From Hyphomicrobiales bacterium (GTDB taxonomy: Bacteria > Pseudomonadota > Alphaproteobacteria > Rhizobiales > Devosiaceae), in NCBI GenBank assembly GCA_026989045.1, contig JALSJY010000181.1:1-13660 (forward strand): a DNA stretch of 13,660 nt, given 5' to 3'. Made by a program: the position numbers and the translations under genes. Shown here in pieces: positions 1 to 7,294 of this stretch. Positions within the stretch are counted from its first letter, which is position 1, and every line of letters begins with the position of its first letter. The notes beneath the pieces are model-generated. The model did no database searches and had not been told where the DNA came from. It saw only the letters and a list, made by a program, of their open reading frames with translations.

Positions 1-167
1 AAAATTATATTAAACAGCTAATAATACGCTAAAATTTTCTAAAATTTGCACCATACTATACATATTTTTGCAAAATTTCTACTTTTCTACCTAACATTGC
101 AAAATTTTCTTATACGGTTTGAATAGAATGTTATTATAAAATAAAAACTGCTAGCAGGAGAGTTTAA
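1..167 (+). promoter_or_regulatory. AT-rich leader upstream of ald with repeated TTGCAAAATTT-like words
   Basis: This stretch has no gene and is extremely AT-rich. The word TTGCAAAATTT occurs at 68-78 and again at 97-107. An inverted, one-base-shorter relative, AAATTTGCA, lies at 42-50, and AAAATTTTCT occurs at 31-40 and 101-110. The copies are spaced by about 26 and 29 bp, close to whole helical turns. Alanine dehydrogenase genes are often controlled by Lrp/AsnC-type regulators that bind several AT-rich, phased sites, so this could be such an operator array. No regulator gene is visible next door. I could not place -35/-10 boxes with confidence. The ald ribosome binding site AGGAG is at 156-160, seven bases before the ATG. 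Confidence 0.4.
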
Positions 168-1289
168 ATGCACATTGGCGTTCCAAAAGAGATTAAAAAT
201 CATGAATATCGTGTTGGTCTAACGCCAGAATCTGTTGCTGAGCTTATTTCCTCTGGCCATCAGGTTAGTGTTGAAACTGGCGCTGGCGCTGGCATTGACG
301 CTAGTGATGATGATTATAAAAATATTGGCGCACAAATTGCAAAAGACGCAAAGAGTATTTTTGCTATTGCTGATATGATTGTAAAAGTGAAAGAGCCGCT
401 GGCAACTGAGCGTAAAATGTTACGCAAAGGGCAGATATTATTCACATACTTACATCTAGCTCCTGATGTTGAACAAACACAAGATTTGATAAAATCTGGT
501 GCAACCTGCATTGCTTATGAAACTGTGACCGACAAGAACGGCGCATTGCCATTGCTTAAACCAATGAGCCAAGTTGCGGGTCGTTTATCTGTGCAAGCTG
601 GCGCAACCGCATTAGAAAAATCACATGGCGGGCGCGGAGTTTTACTTGGTGGAGTGCCTGGAGTTCAACCAGCAAAAGTTGTCATCATTGGTGGTGGTGT
701 AGTGGGTTTTAACGCCGCACAAATGGCAGTTGGCTTGCAGGCAGATGTAACCATTTTAGATATGAACCCAATGACACTTGAAAAACTAGAGAATCACTTT
801 GGCGCAAGCGCAACAGCTCTTTATTCGAGTAAGGCAATTCTAGCTGAGCAGGTTGCCAATGCTGATTTAGTAATTGGAGCGGTTTTAGTTCCTGGGGCTG
901 CCGCACCAAAGCTTGTTTCTCGTGACATGCTAAAAACCATGAAATCTGGCGCTGTCTTGGTAGATGTTGCAATTGATCAAGGGGGGTGCTTTGAAACCTC
1001 CAAGGCCACTACTCATCAAGAGCCAACCTATATCATTGATGATATTGTGCATTATTGCGTTGCCAACATGCCCGGAGGCGTTGCGCGCACTTCAACTTAT
1101 GCGCTCAATAATGTCACTCTACCCCACACTTTACGCATTGCCAATATGGGCTGGAAAAAAGCGCTTGAGGCCGATCATGATTTGCGTAATGGGCTTAATG
1201 TGCATAATGGCGAAATAACTTGTGAGCCAGTGGCGATTGCTCAAAGTCTAGATTATACTCCGCCAGAAATTGCGATGGCAAAAGACTAA
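168..1289 (+). CDS. ald: Alanine dehydrogenase
   Basis: Catalyses NAD-dependent oxidative deamination of L-alanine to pyruvate and ammonium, and the reverse reaction, in the cytoplasm. The 373-residue length is normal for the family (about 371). The N-terminal substrate domain shows R15, K75 in VKVKEP and H96 in TYLHLAP. The NAD-binding Rossmann motif GGGVVG is at 175-180, with acidic D198 at the end of the second strand for the adenosine ribose. The catalytic aspartate D270 lies in DVAIDQGG. These positions match the residue numbers known from the Mycobacterium tuberculosis enzyme. The start is supported by AGGAG seven bases upstream of ATG. The gene leads a probable three-gene unit, with the next start 24 bp after its stop. 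A run of six G at 981-986 encodes the Gly-Gly just after D270. Identification is firm; physiological direction (alanine use or synthesis) cannot be read from sequence. Confidence 0.97.
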   Translation: MHIGVPKEIKNHEYRVGLTPESVAELISSGHQVSVETGAGAGIDASDDDYKNIGAQIAKDAKSIFAIADMIVKVKEPLATERKMLRKGQILFTYLHLAPDVEQTQDLIKSGATCIAYETVTDKNGALPLLKPMSQVAGRLSVQAGATALEKSHGGRGVLLGGVPGVQPAKVVIIGGGVVGFNAAQMAVGLQADVTILDMNPMTLEKLENHFGASATALYSSKAILAEQVANADLVIGAVLVPGAAAPKLVSRDMLKTMKSGAVLVDVAIDQGGCFETSKATTHQEPTYIIDDIVHYCVANMPGGVARTSTYALNNVTLPHTLRIANMGWKKALEADHDLRNGLNVHNGEITCEPVAIAQSLDYTPPEIAMAKD

Positions 1290-1313
1290 ATATCAAAATA
1301 TAACGAGGGCTAT

Positions 1314-1715
1314 ATGAACAACGAAGAAATTGAAAAAAATTTTAAAGCGCAACTCGCCTCAGTGCTAAGAAATCTCAAGGACGCTGGCATAAAAGACAAG
1401 CAAGCTATGTTGCTTATTGGCTCGCTTGCTGGCAACCTAATAAATAAGGCAAAAGTAGATAATTGGACAGATTTAAAGGCCTCACTGAGCAAAAAAGCTT
1501 TTCTTGGCTTAATAGACGAAATGCAACAACAAGGTCTTGAGCTTCAAGAAAAGGGAAATGTAAAAGCTGCCTATGCCATTCAAGCAATTGGGGTTTCACT
1601 AATTGCAAACACAATGCAAGACCCCGACACTAAAAAAGGCAAAGAGTTTTTAGACACTTTAATAAATCACGCCTACCTTTCGACAAAACAAATCAAGTCC
1701 AATAACAACAACTAA
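1314..1715 (+). CDS. Small helical protein of unknown function
   Basis: I do not recognise this 133-residue protein. It looks soluble and mostly alpha-helical, with no signal peptide or membrane segment, no cysteine and no histidine cluster. The N-terminus is charged (NNEEIEKNFKAQ) and the C-terminus ends in an Asn-rich tail after KQIKS. Segments such as LLIGSLAGNLINKA and AYAIQAIGVSLIANTM could be amphipathic or packed helices. The start ATG has GAGGG at 1305-1309, five bases upstream. It sits 24 bp after ald and 63 bp before the peroxiredoxin start on the same strand, and no terminator is visible until after the peroxiredoxin, so co-transcription is likely. Base use resembles its neighbours and the ribosome binding site is good, so I take it as a real gene. 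No function is proposed. Confidence 0.8.
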   Translation: MNNEEIEKNFKAQLASVLRNLKDAGIKDKQAMLLIGSLAGNLINKAKVDNWTDLKASLSKKAFLGLIDEMQQQGLELQEKGNVKAAYAIQAIGVSLIANTMQDPDTKKGKEFLDTLINHAYLSTKQIKSNNNN

Positions 1716-1767
1716 TTACTCTTGATATCTTTCTTTAGAAGTGTTCTAAAGCGGCACAATCAACAAC

Positions 1768-1772
1768 AGGAG
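1768..1772 (+). promoter_or_regulatory. Ribosome binding site that fixes the peroxiredoxin start
   Basis: AGGAG lies seven bases before the ATG at 1779. The open frame can be extended upstream to a TTG at 1722, but that adds 19 residues unlike any peroxiredoxin N-terminus and has no Shine-Dalgarno sequence, so 1779 is preferred. Confidence 0.8.
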
Positions 1773-1778
1773 AATATT

Positions 1779-2297
1779 ATGATAGGAAAAAAAGTTCCAA
1801 ACGTTACATTTCACACTCGTGTGCGTGATGATAGCTTAGAGGGAGCAAACCCATTTCGCTGGGAAGATAAAACAACAGATGACTATTTCAAAGGCAAAAA
1901 AGTTGTGCTTTTTTCACTTCCTGGAGCATTCACACCAACTTGCTCAACTTTTCAACTACCAGACTTTGAAAAACTTTACGAAGACTTTAAAGCAAAGGGC
2001 ATTGATGAGATTTATTGCATTTCTGTAAATGATGCTTTCGTAATGAACGCATGGGGCAAATCCCAAAATCTTAAAAATGTAAAACTTATCCCAGATGGTT
2101 CAGGCGAATTCACGCGTAAAATGGGCATGTTGGTCGACAAAGACAATCTTGGCTTTGGTTATCGCTCATGGCGCTATGGCGCTGTAATAGACGATGGTGT
2201 TATTGAAAAATGGTTTGAAGAAGATGGATATTGCGATAATGCGCAAGATGACCCTTATGGTAATTCTTCACCGCAAAATATTTTAGAAAATCTGTAA
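1779..2297 (+). CDS. Peroxiredoxin, Prx5 type
   Basis: Thiol peroxidase that reduces hydrogen peroxide and organic hydroperoxides in the cytoplasm. The 172-residue protein carries the active-site motif PGAFTPTC with peroxidatic Cys55, preceded by the KGKKVVLFSLP strand; VNDAFVMNAWG and GMGMLVDKDNLGFGYRSWRY further on are typical of the Prx5 branch. It resembles the peroxiredoxin half of hybrid Prx5-glutaredoxin proteins (Haemophilus type), but the frame stops before any glutaredoxin domain. Two more cysteines are present, C80 (EIYCISV) and C152 (GYCDN); either could act as the resolving residue, otherwise it works as a 1-Cys enzyme with glutaredoxin or another donor. It is the last gene of the ald run and is followed by a strong terminator. 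The exact reductant is unknown. Confidence 0.93.
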   Translation: MIGKKVPNVTFHTRVRDDSLEGANPFRWEDKTTDDYFKGKKVVLFSLPGAFTPTCSTFQLPDFEKLYEDFKAKGIDEIYCISVNDAFVMNAWGKSQNLKNVKLIPDGSGEFTRKMGMLVDKDNLGFGYRSWRYGAVIDDGVIEKWFEEDGYCDNAQDDPYGNSSPQNILENL

Positions 2298-2324
2298 AAA
2301 TATAATTATACAATCATCTATTTT

Positions 2325-2356
2325 AACGCACGCAAAAGAATTTGTGTGCGTTTTTT
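2325..2356 (+). terminator. Intrinsic terminator after the peroxiredoxin gene
   Basis: A 12-bp stem pairs AACGCACGCAAA (2325-2336) with TTTGTGTGCGTT (2341-2352), with a single G-U pair, around the loop AGAA. The right arm runs into six T at 2351-2356. It starts 27 bp after the peroxiredoxin stop and closes the ald-led transcript. Confidence 0.9.
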
Positions 2357-2361
2357 GTTGC

Positions 2362-2390
2362 TTGCATAACCTAAGTTAAAAAATTACACT
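2362..2390 (+). promoter_or_regulatory. Candidate sigma70-type promoter for the 2411 membrane-protein gene
   Basis: TTGCAT (2362-2367) and TACACT (2385-2390) are separated by 17 bp in the short gap between the terminator and the GTG at 2411. The boxes match consensus only moderately, and the implied leader would be very short, close to the AAGG at 2398-2401. Some promoter is expected here because the preceding terminator is strong. Confidence 0.25.
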
Positions 2391-2410
2391 TATTAAAAAG
2401 GTAACTGGCG

Positions 2411-2947
2411 GTGAATAAACTTAAACTGATATTTTGGCTATTCCTTACCCTAACAATTACAATCTATGCAATTATGAGTTTTTACTCCTTGCCAATCATT
2501 ACAGGCAATAATTCAGAGATTTTAATATTTGACATTCGCCCAAATGGATATTCTTTTGCAGATGCTAAATCTTTATTAAACGCGCTTTCAAGTGAAGGCA
2601 TTTCATTTTACCAAACTACACAATTAGCGCTTGATACTGTTTTTCCTATATTTTATGCTGTATCTCTTATATTAGCATTTTGGATTTTATCACCCTTAAA
2701 ATGGGGCAAGTGGCGTTTGGCATTTTTTCCATTCGCCATCGTTTCTATGATTTTTGACTTTTTAGAAAATGCCTATGTTATCAAAATGCTTAAAACTGGG
2801 GCAGATGAGTTAAGCCCAAAATTAGTTCAAATCGCTTCAAATTTTTCAACTCTGAAATATCTTTTCCTAAATATCTCTTTAGCAATTCTTGTTATGCTTA
2901 TTGCGCTTTGGATCTATAGGAAATATTTCTCTAAAGCTCGCCAATAA
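2411..2947 (+). CDS. Four-helix integral membrane protein of unknown function
   Basis: I cannot assign this 178-residue protein to a family I know. It shows four hydrophobic segments: about residues 5-25 (LIFWLFLTLTITIYAIMSF), 73-93 (VFPIFYAVSLILAFWIL), 98-120 (rich in F, A and I, followed by DFLENAY) and 147-168 (LNISLAILVMLIALWIY). A roughly 45-residue loop separates helices 1 and 2, and the tail RKYFSKARQ is positive, which suggests both ends face the cytoplasm. The start is GTG with a weak AAGG nine bases upstream. It is alone between the terminator at 2325-2356 and the convergent U32 gene, whose 3' end it overlaps by 17 bp. No terminator of its own is visible. The DFLEN motif after helix 3 might be worth a profile search. 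Confidence 0.75.
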   Translation: MNKLKLIFWLFLTLTITIYAIMSFYSLPIITGNNSEILIFDIRPNGYSFADAKSLLNALSSEGISFYQTTQLALDTVFPIFYAVSLILAFWILSPLKWGKWRLAFFPFAIVSMIFDFLENAYVIKMLKTGADELSPKLVQIASNFSTLKYLFLNISLAILVMLIALWIYRKYFSKARQ

Positions 2948-4589
2948 CTGCAAGGCGTAATTCTTGCGCCTCGGCTTTGCTAAGTTGCTCGCCTTGTTTG
3001 CGTTTTAACAAAATCTCACGCGCTCTTGCATAAGTTTCGTCCTGCCAAAAAATCATACAGCCATTGCACCCCTTGCCACAACAACCCTGTATGCCAACTC
3101 GATTGGTTTTAAAACGTCGCTCTGATAAATCCTCAGCTATTGATTTGGCAAGCTTGTCACGTTGCTTATCATAACTAGCATCATCATATTTTTTCTTAAT
3201 TTCAAGATTTTGTGCAATTTTGTCAAATTTTACACGATTCCACTGCTCCTCAGTCAGCGGTCTCTCTTTGCGCACCACGCTATAAATTGGGAATTTTTCT
3301 TGCAACTCATTAACATCTTCATGCTCAAACAAAGCAAAAGGAAAACGCACTATTGTTTTTGTCCCCCCCTGCACTATTTCTAATTTCTTGCCATTTTTTG
3401 TGTCTTCATAATCATAAGCACGCAATAAAACTGTGTTGCGATTTGTTGGAGAGATAAATTCTAGCACCTCACCCGCAACAAGCTTATTCTTTATCTCTAC
3501 CTCAAAAGCATCTTTTGTCACTTTGGTGACAACGCCAGCATATTCCCATTGAGCAAGTGAAGCCGTATGCTCATAATCATGCGCATAATTTGTCAAACGT
3601 CCATCATGAAAAGCCAGAGTATAGCCACGATTTCCTACTGCCTCTAGCTCACGCATATATGGCTTGGGATTCCAACTATCAGGGTCTTTATAATAATCAT
3701 CAATCGCCAAACGATAGGCACGCGCAACAATCGCAACATAATATTCGCTCTTTCCTCGCCCCTCAACCTTAAGACTATCGACCCCAATTTTTAGATATTC
3801 ATCAAGCTTTGGCATGATGCAAAGATCTTTTGAGTTGAGAATATATGAGCCACGATCATCTTCTTCAATCGGCATCAACTCACCTGGGCGACACCCCTCC
3901 TCAAGCAAAAACTCAAACATATTGATATTATTTTCGTCCAATTCAAGCGCTTGCACTGTGCCATCTTTCATTCGCATTTTTAACTTGTAATTCCAGCGAC
4001 ATGAATTGGCACAATTACCTTGATTTGCTCCCCTCTCGGCCATGAAATTCGACAATAAACACCGACCCGAATATGTCATACACATCGCCCCATGCACAAA
4101 TGCCTCTAGCATAATATCAGGGCATTTCTCGCGAATTTCCTTAAGCTCAGAAAAAGAAACTTCACGCGCCAAAACACATAAATCCGCCCCCATGCTTTGC
4201 CAAAACTTCACCGAAAGCCAAGAGGAAACATTACTTTGAGTTGAGATATGTAAAGATAATTCTGGCGCTCGCTCTTTAACAAATTGAAATACACCTGGGT
4301 CTGCAATGATTAAACCATCGGGTTTAACTTTTCGAACTGTATCGATATATTCTTCAAGCTTTGGCACGTCTTTATTATGGGAGAATAAATTAAGCGTTAG
4401 GTAAGCGCGTTTGCCATGCTTATGGCAAAACTCCACCCCCTCAATCACATCTTGCAGTGAGAATTGCGACTTGGTGCGCAGGCTCATATCTGGCGTGCCT
4501 AGATATACCGCATCAGCGCCATAAAGTATCGCCATTTTTAACTTACGAAGGTTGCCCGCAGGCATCAGTAATTCAGATTTTCTTTTCAT
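2931..4589 (-). CDS. U32-family (TrhP/YegQ-like) protein with cysteine-rich C-terminal extension
   Basis: Members of the U32 family were named as peptidases, but the best-studied bacterial ones (TrhP/YegQ, RlhA) act in hydroxylation of tRNA or 23S rRNA and use prephenate-dependent chemistry with an iron-sulfur cluster. This 552-residue protein has the N-terminal barrel start ELLMPAGN, the GADAVYLG motif (24-31), and the U32 signature around EAFVHGAMCMTYSGRC. Cysteines C170, C177, C193 and C197 fit the family's cluster ligands. It is about 100 residues longer than E. coli YegQ (about 450) and ends with a second cysteine cluster at C503, C504, C508 and C511 (GCCGKGCNGC). The gene starts 18 bp after the nucleoside hydrolase stop, so the two are probably co-transcribed. 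The ribosome binding site is weak (GGCAGG touching the ATG). A run of seven G (3363-3369 on the minus strand) encodes Gly-Gly near residue 408. The exact RNA substrate is inference. Confidence 0.88.
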   Translation of the reverse strand: MKRKSELLMPAGNLRKLKMAILYGADAVYLGTPDMSLRTKSQFSLQDVIEGVEFCHKHGKRAYLTLNLFSHNKDVPKLEEYIDTVRKVKPDGLIIADPGVFQFVKERAPELSLHISTQSNVSSWLSVKFWQSMGADLCVLAREVSFSELKEIREKCPDIMLEAFVHGAMCMTYSGRCLLSNFMAERGANQGNCANSCRWNYKLKMRMKDGTVQALELDENNINMFEFLLEEGCRPGELMPIEEDDRGSYILNSKDLCIMPKLDEYLKIGVDSLKVEGRGKSEYYVAIVARAYRLAIDDYYKDPDSWNPKPYMRELEAVGNRGYTLAFHDGRLTNYAHDYEHTASLAQWEYAGVVTKVTKDAFEVEIKNKLVAGEVLEFISPTNRNTVLLRAYDYEDTKNGKKLEIVQGGTKTIVRFPFALFEHEDVNELQEKFPIYSVVRKERPLTEEQWNRVKFDKIAQNLEIKKKYDDASYDKQRDKLAKSIAEDLSERRFKTNRVGIQGCCGKGCNGCMIFWQDETYARAREILLKRKQGEQLSKAEAQELRLAVIGEL

Positions 4590-4607
4590 GCCTGCCCAAT
4601 AGCAAAC

Positions 4608-5555
4608 CTAAGGCAATAATGCTAGCCGTTTCGTAAGCAGGTCATAAAAACCATTTGCATTAACATCTCTAATAAACATCACATTACGTGGGTGAGTTTT
4701 TTCACTCGTTACACCCCAATAATCAGCAACGCTCATGCCCAAAGTCAATTTGCTTTGTGTTTCAATCTGCAGGTTAACTTTTCTACCCTTAAATAACTCA
4801 GGCTTAAGCAAATATGCAATCACGCATGGATCATGCAATGGCGCTCCGTCTGAGCCATATTTCTCTTCATCAAATATTTCAAAAAAACTTACCCAACTGG
4901 CAATTATTTTTCCTGCCTCATTGCCAAGATTTGCAAAGCGTTTCATGCGTTTTTCAGTGGTTAAAACCTGATGGGTTACATCAAGCGGCAACATAGTAAT
5001 CGCCACGCCCGAACGCATCACAATATCCGCCGCATCTGGATCAACATAGATGTTAAACTCTGCCGTAGGGGTAACATTGCCAACCTCAAAATAAGCCCCA
5101 CCCATTAAAACAATCTGCTCAATCTTATCAATAATATCAGGAGCTTTAATCATAGCGCTTGCAATATTTGTAAGCGGACCTAATGGGCAAAGAGTAATTG
5201 TTTCACTCTCATTCTCACGCAATGACTTAATGATAAAATCAACTCCATGTTGCTCTTTAATTGCTATTTTTGGCGCTGGCAATTGTTTGCCATTAAGACC
5301 AGTTGCACCATGCACATGTTCAGCAGTAACTAATTTGCGCCTTAATGGCCTATCGCAACCTGCAAATACAGGCACATTTACTTTATCCGCAACCTCTAAT
5401 ATTTTTAGGGCATTAAGAGTTGTTAGATTAAGTGGAACATTACCAGCAACTGTAGTTATTCCGATAACTTCTAACTCATTAGGTGAGGCAAGAGCCAACA
5501 AAATAGCAATCGCATCATCTTGACCAGGGTCAGTATCAATTATTATTTTCTTCAC
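4608..5555 (-). CDS. Inosine-uridine-preferring nucleoside hydrolase
   Basis: Hydrolyses the N-glycosidic bond of purine or pyrimidine ribonucleosides to free base and ribose in the cytoplasm, using a bound calcium ion. The 315-residue length is standard. The N-terminal calcium and ribose motif DTDPGQDDA spans 7-15, with D7, D9, D13 and D14. N39 (AGN), N160, E166 and N168 (TAEFN), and H241-D242 (PLHDPC) fall at the positions known from the Crithidia fasciculata enzyme, so all key residues are present. The start is GTG, supported by GAGAGG at 5564-5569, eight bases upstream. It is the first gene of a minus-strand pair with the U32 gene and is insulated from the TRAP operon by the terminator at 5631-5661, so it must have its own promoter in 5556-5630, which I could not pin down. 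Substrate preference (IU, CU or IAG type) is not decided. Confidence 0.95.
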   Translation of the reverse strand: MKKIIIDTDPGQDDAIAILLALASPNELEVIGITTVAGNVPLNLTTLNALKILEVADKVNVPVFAGCDRPLRRKLVTAEHVHGATGLNGKQLPAPKIAIKEQHGVDFIIKSLRENESETITLCPLGPLTNIASAMIKAPDIIDKIEQIVLMGGAYFEVGNVTPTAEFNIYVDPDAADIVMRSGVAITMLPLDVTHQVLTTEKRMKRFANLGNEAGKIIASWVSFFEIFDEEKYGSDGAPLHDPCVIAYLLKPELFKGRKVNLQIETQSKLTLGMSVADYWGVTSEKTHPRNVMFIRDVNANGFYDLLTKRLALLP

Positions 5556-5630
5556 AAAACTGACCTCTCAACTTTTGCACTAACTGAATCTAAATATAAA
5601 CTTTCATAGCTAAATGATTCTTACAACTAT

Positions 5631-5661
5631 AAAAAAGGGGCAAGCTAATTAAAGCTTGCCC
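5631..5661 (-). terminator. Intrinsic terminator of the dctPQM operon
   Basis: GGGCAAGCT (5638-5646) and AGCTTGCCC (5653-5661) form a perfect 9-bp stem with a six-base loop. Read on the minus strand the stem is followed by one C and six T (complement of 5631-5636). It begins 24 bp after the dctM stop. On the plus strand the T tract is poor, so it acts mainly on minus-strand transcripts. Confidence 0.9.
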
Positions 5662-5685
5662 AGTTATTTTAGTCAGGAAGAAAAG

Positions 5686-7284
5686 CTAATTAGCAATTAT
5701 TATCTCAGGCCCCATTACTAGATATGGAAGCCAGATTGAAATTTGCGGCACGTAAGTTACGATTACTAGGAAAACCATCAACACTCCAACAAACGGAAGC
5801 GCCGCCTTAACAACCCGCATCAAACTCATGCCAGTTATGCCCGATGTAACAAATAAGTTCAGTCCTATCGGAGGAGTAATCATACCAATTTCCATATTTA
5901 CAACCATGATAATTCCAAGGTGAATTGGGTCAACACCAAGCTCCATCGCAATTGGAAAAACAACAGGTGCAACAATTAACAGCAAGCCTGATGGTTCCAT
6001 AAATTGCCCGCCAATCAATAGCAAAATATTCACCGCAATAAGGAAGGTAAACCAATTAAATCCAGCGTCTAACATCCAGCTGGTGATAAGCTGAGGAATA
6101 CGCTCAGAAGTTAAAACATGGGCAAACAAAAATGCATTCACAATGATAAACATCAACATAATAGTAGTGCGCGCACTTTCAAATAATACAGTTTTTGTAT
6201 CTTTATGAAAAACAGCCGGGAAGAATTTAAATAAAATCAACCCTAGGTTACGAGTCCAAATTGTTAGGCCTGCAAAAAATGAGAAAGGGTTTCCATCACG
6301 CTTAATAATCGGATAGCTAATCAACATTGCTAAAGCAATACCAAGCCCCACCCAAAAGCGAACTAGAGTGCTTGCATCTGCAAAAAAGAAGAATGAAAGA
6401 ATTGACCATAAAAGAAATAATGCTAAGGCATAAACAGATGACTTAAAGCCAATAATTTGATGTCTTGATGCGCCCTCTGGAATCCAACTTATCCCTTTTA
6501 ATGGCCCCATATCACGATAAACAAAAAGCGAAACTAGGCCAGCATAAACAGCTGCAACTGCCGCTGCTTCTGTTGGGGTAAAAGCCCCGCCATAAATGCC
6601 ACCCATAATAATAAAGATTAAAAACAGACCCCAGCCAGCTTCTTTGCCAGCATCAACAATTTCATGAAAACCTCTCCATGGCTCACGAGGTAGGCCTTTC
6701 CAACGTGCAACAACATAAATAGCCACCATTAGCATTCCTCCAGCCATTAGCCCAGGAATAACACCAGCTAAAAACATACGACCAACCGACACATCAGTTG
6801 CCGCAGCATAAACAACCATAACAATTGAAGGAGGAATAAGAATTCCAAGCGTGCCAGCATTAGCAATAACGCCAGCAGCAAAATCCTTGGAATAGCCCAC
6901 CTGCACCATGCCAGCAATGGCGATTGTGCCAATTGCAACAACCGTTGCAGGGGAGGAGCCAGAAAGAGCAGCAAACATCATACAAGCAAGAACAGAGGCC
7001 ATAGCTAAACCACCTCTAAAGTGGCCGACTGAAGCAATTGCTACACGAATAATCCGCCGTGCAACATCACCATTAGCCATAAAGGTAGAGGCTAATATAA
7101 AAAATGGAATAGCCAATAGTGTAGAGTGTTGAGCAGACGAAAATAATGTTTGCGCAACGCTAGAAAGGCTATCAGTAGAAAAGAAAGCAATTATAATAAC
7201 ACTTGATAGTCCAAGCGAAACTGCAATTGGCACGCCAAGGAATAACAGCGAAAGAACCATCGCAAATAAAATGAGAGAAATCAA
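5686..7284 (-). CDS. dctM: TRAP transporter large permease (DctM) with about 100-residue insertion
   Basis: Main membrane channel subunit of a tripartite ATP-independent periplasmic transporter; with DctQ it moves the substrate delivered by DctP, driven by an ion gradient. Family features include IPFFILASTFM (about 59-69), MMFAALSGSSPATVVAIG (102-119), GTLGILIPPSI (144-154), GGAFTPTEAAAVAAVYA (232-248), the second-half ESARTT (369-374) and GMITPPIGLNLF near 474. Length is 532 residues against a usual 425-430. The excess maps to about residues 262-362, between SLFVYRDMG and FHKDTKTVLFESARTT, and holds three hydrophobic stretches (about 284-302, 307-326, 336-357). The start is TTG at 7284, ten bases after the dctQ stop, with AGGA a suitable distance upstream; the next ATG would cut into the first helix. 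It is the last gene before a strong terminator. Whether the insertion adds helices or a re-entrant element is open. Confidence 0.95.
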   Translation of the reverse strand: MISLILFAMVLSLLFLGVPIAVSLGLSSVIIIAFFSTDSLSSVAQTLFSSAQHSTLLAIPFFILASTFMANGDVARRIIRVAIASVGHFRGGLAMASVLACMMFAALSGSSPATVVAIGTIAIAGMVQVGYSKDFAAGVIANAGTLGILIPPSIVMVVYAAATDVSVGRMFLAGVIPGLMAGGMLMVAIYVVARWKGLPREPWRGFHEIVDAGKEAGWGLFLIFIIMGGIYGGAFTPTEAAAVAAVYAGLVSLFVYRDMGPLKGISWIPEGASRHQIIGFKSSVYALALFLLWSILSFFFFADASTLVRFWVGLGIALAMLISYPIIKRDGNPFSFFAGLTIWTRNLGLILFKFFPAVFHKDTKTVLFESARTTIMLMFIIVNAFLFAHVLTSERIPQLITSWMLDAGFNWFTFLIAVNILLLIGGQFMEPSGLLLIVAPVVFPIAMELGVDPIHLGIIMVVNMEIGMITPPIGLNLFVTSGITGMSLMRVVKAALPFVGVLMVFLVIVTYVPQISIWLPYLVMGPEIIIAN

Positions 7285-7294
7285 TTAACTAATC

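Noticed and set aside
1722..1778. Upstream TTG extension of the peroxiredoxin
   Set aside because: It adds 19 residues without family resemblance and has no ribosome binding site, while AGGAG is correctly placed before the ATG at 1779.
2325..2356. Bidirectional terminator also serving the U32 gene
   Set aside because: Read on the minus strand the stem is followed by AAAATAG rather than a T tract, and it lies about 600 bp beyond the U32 stop.
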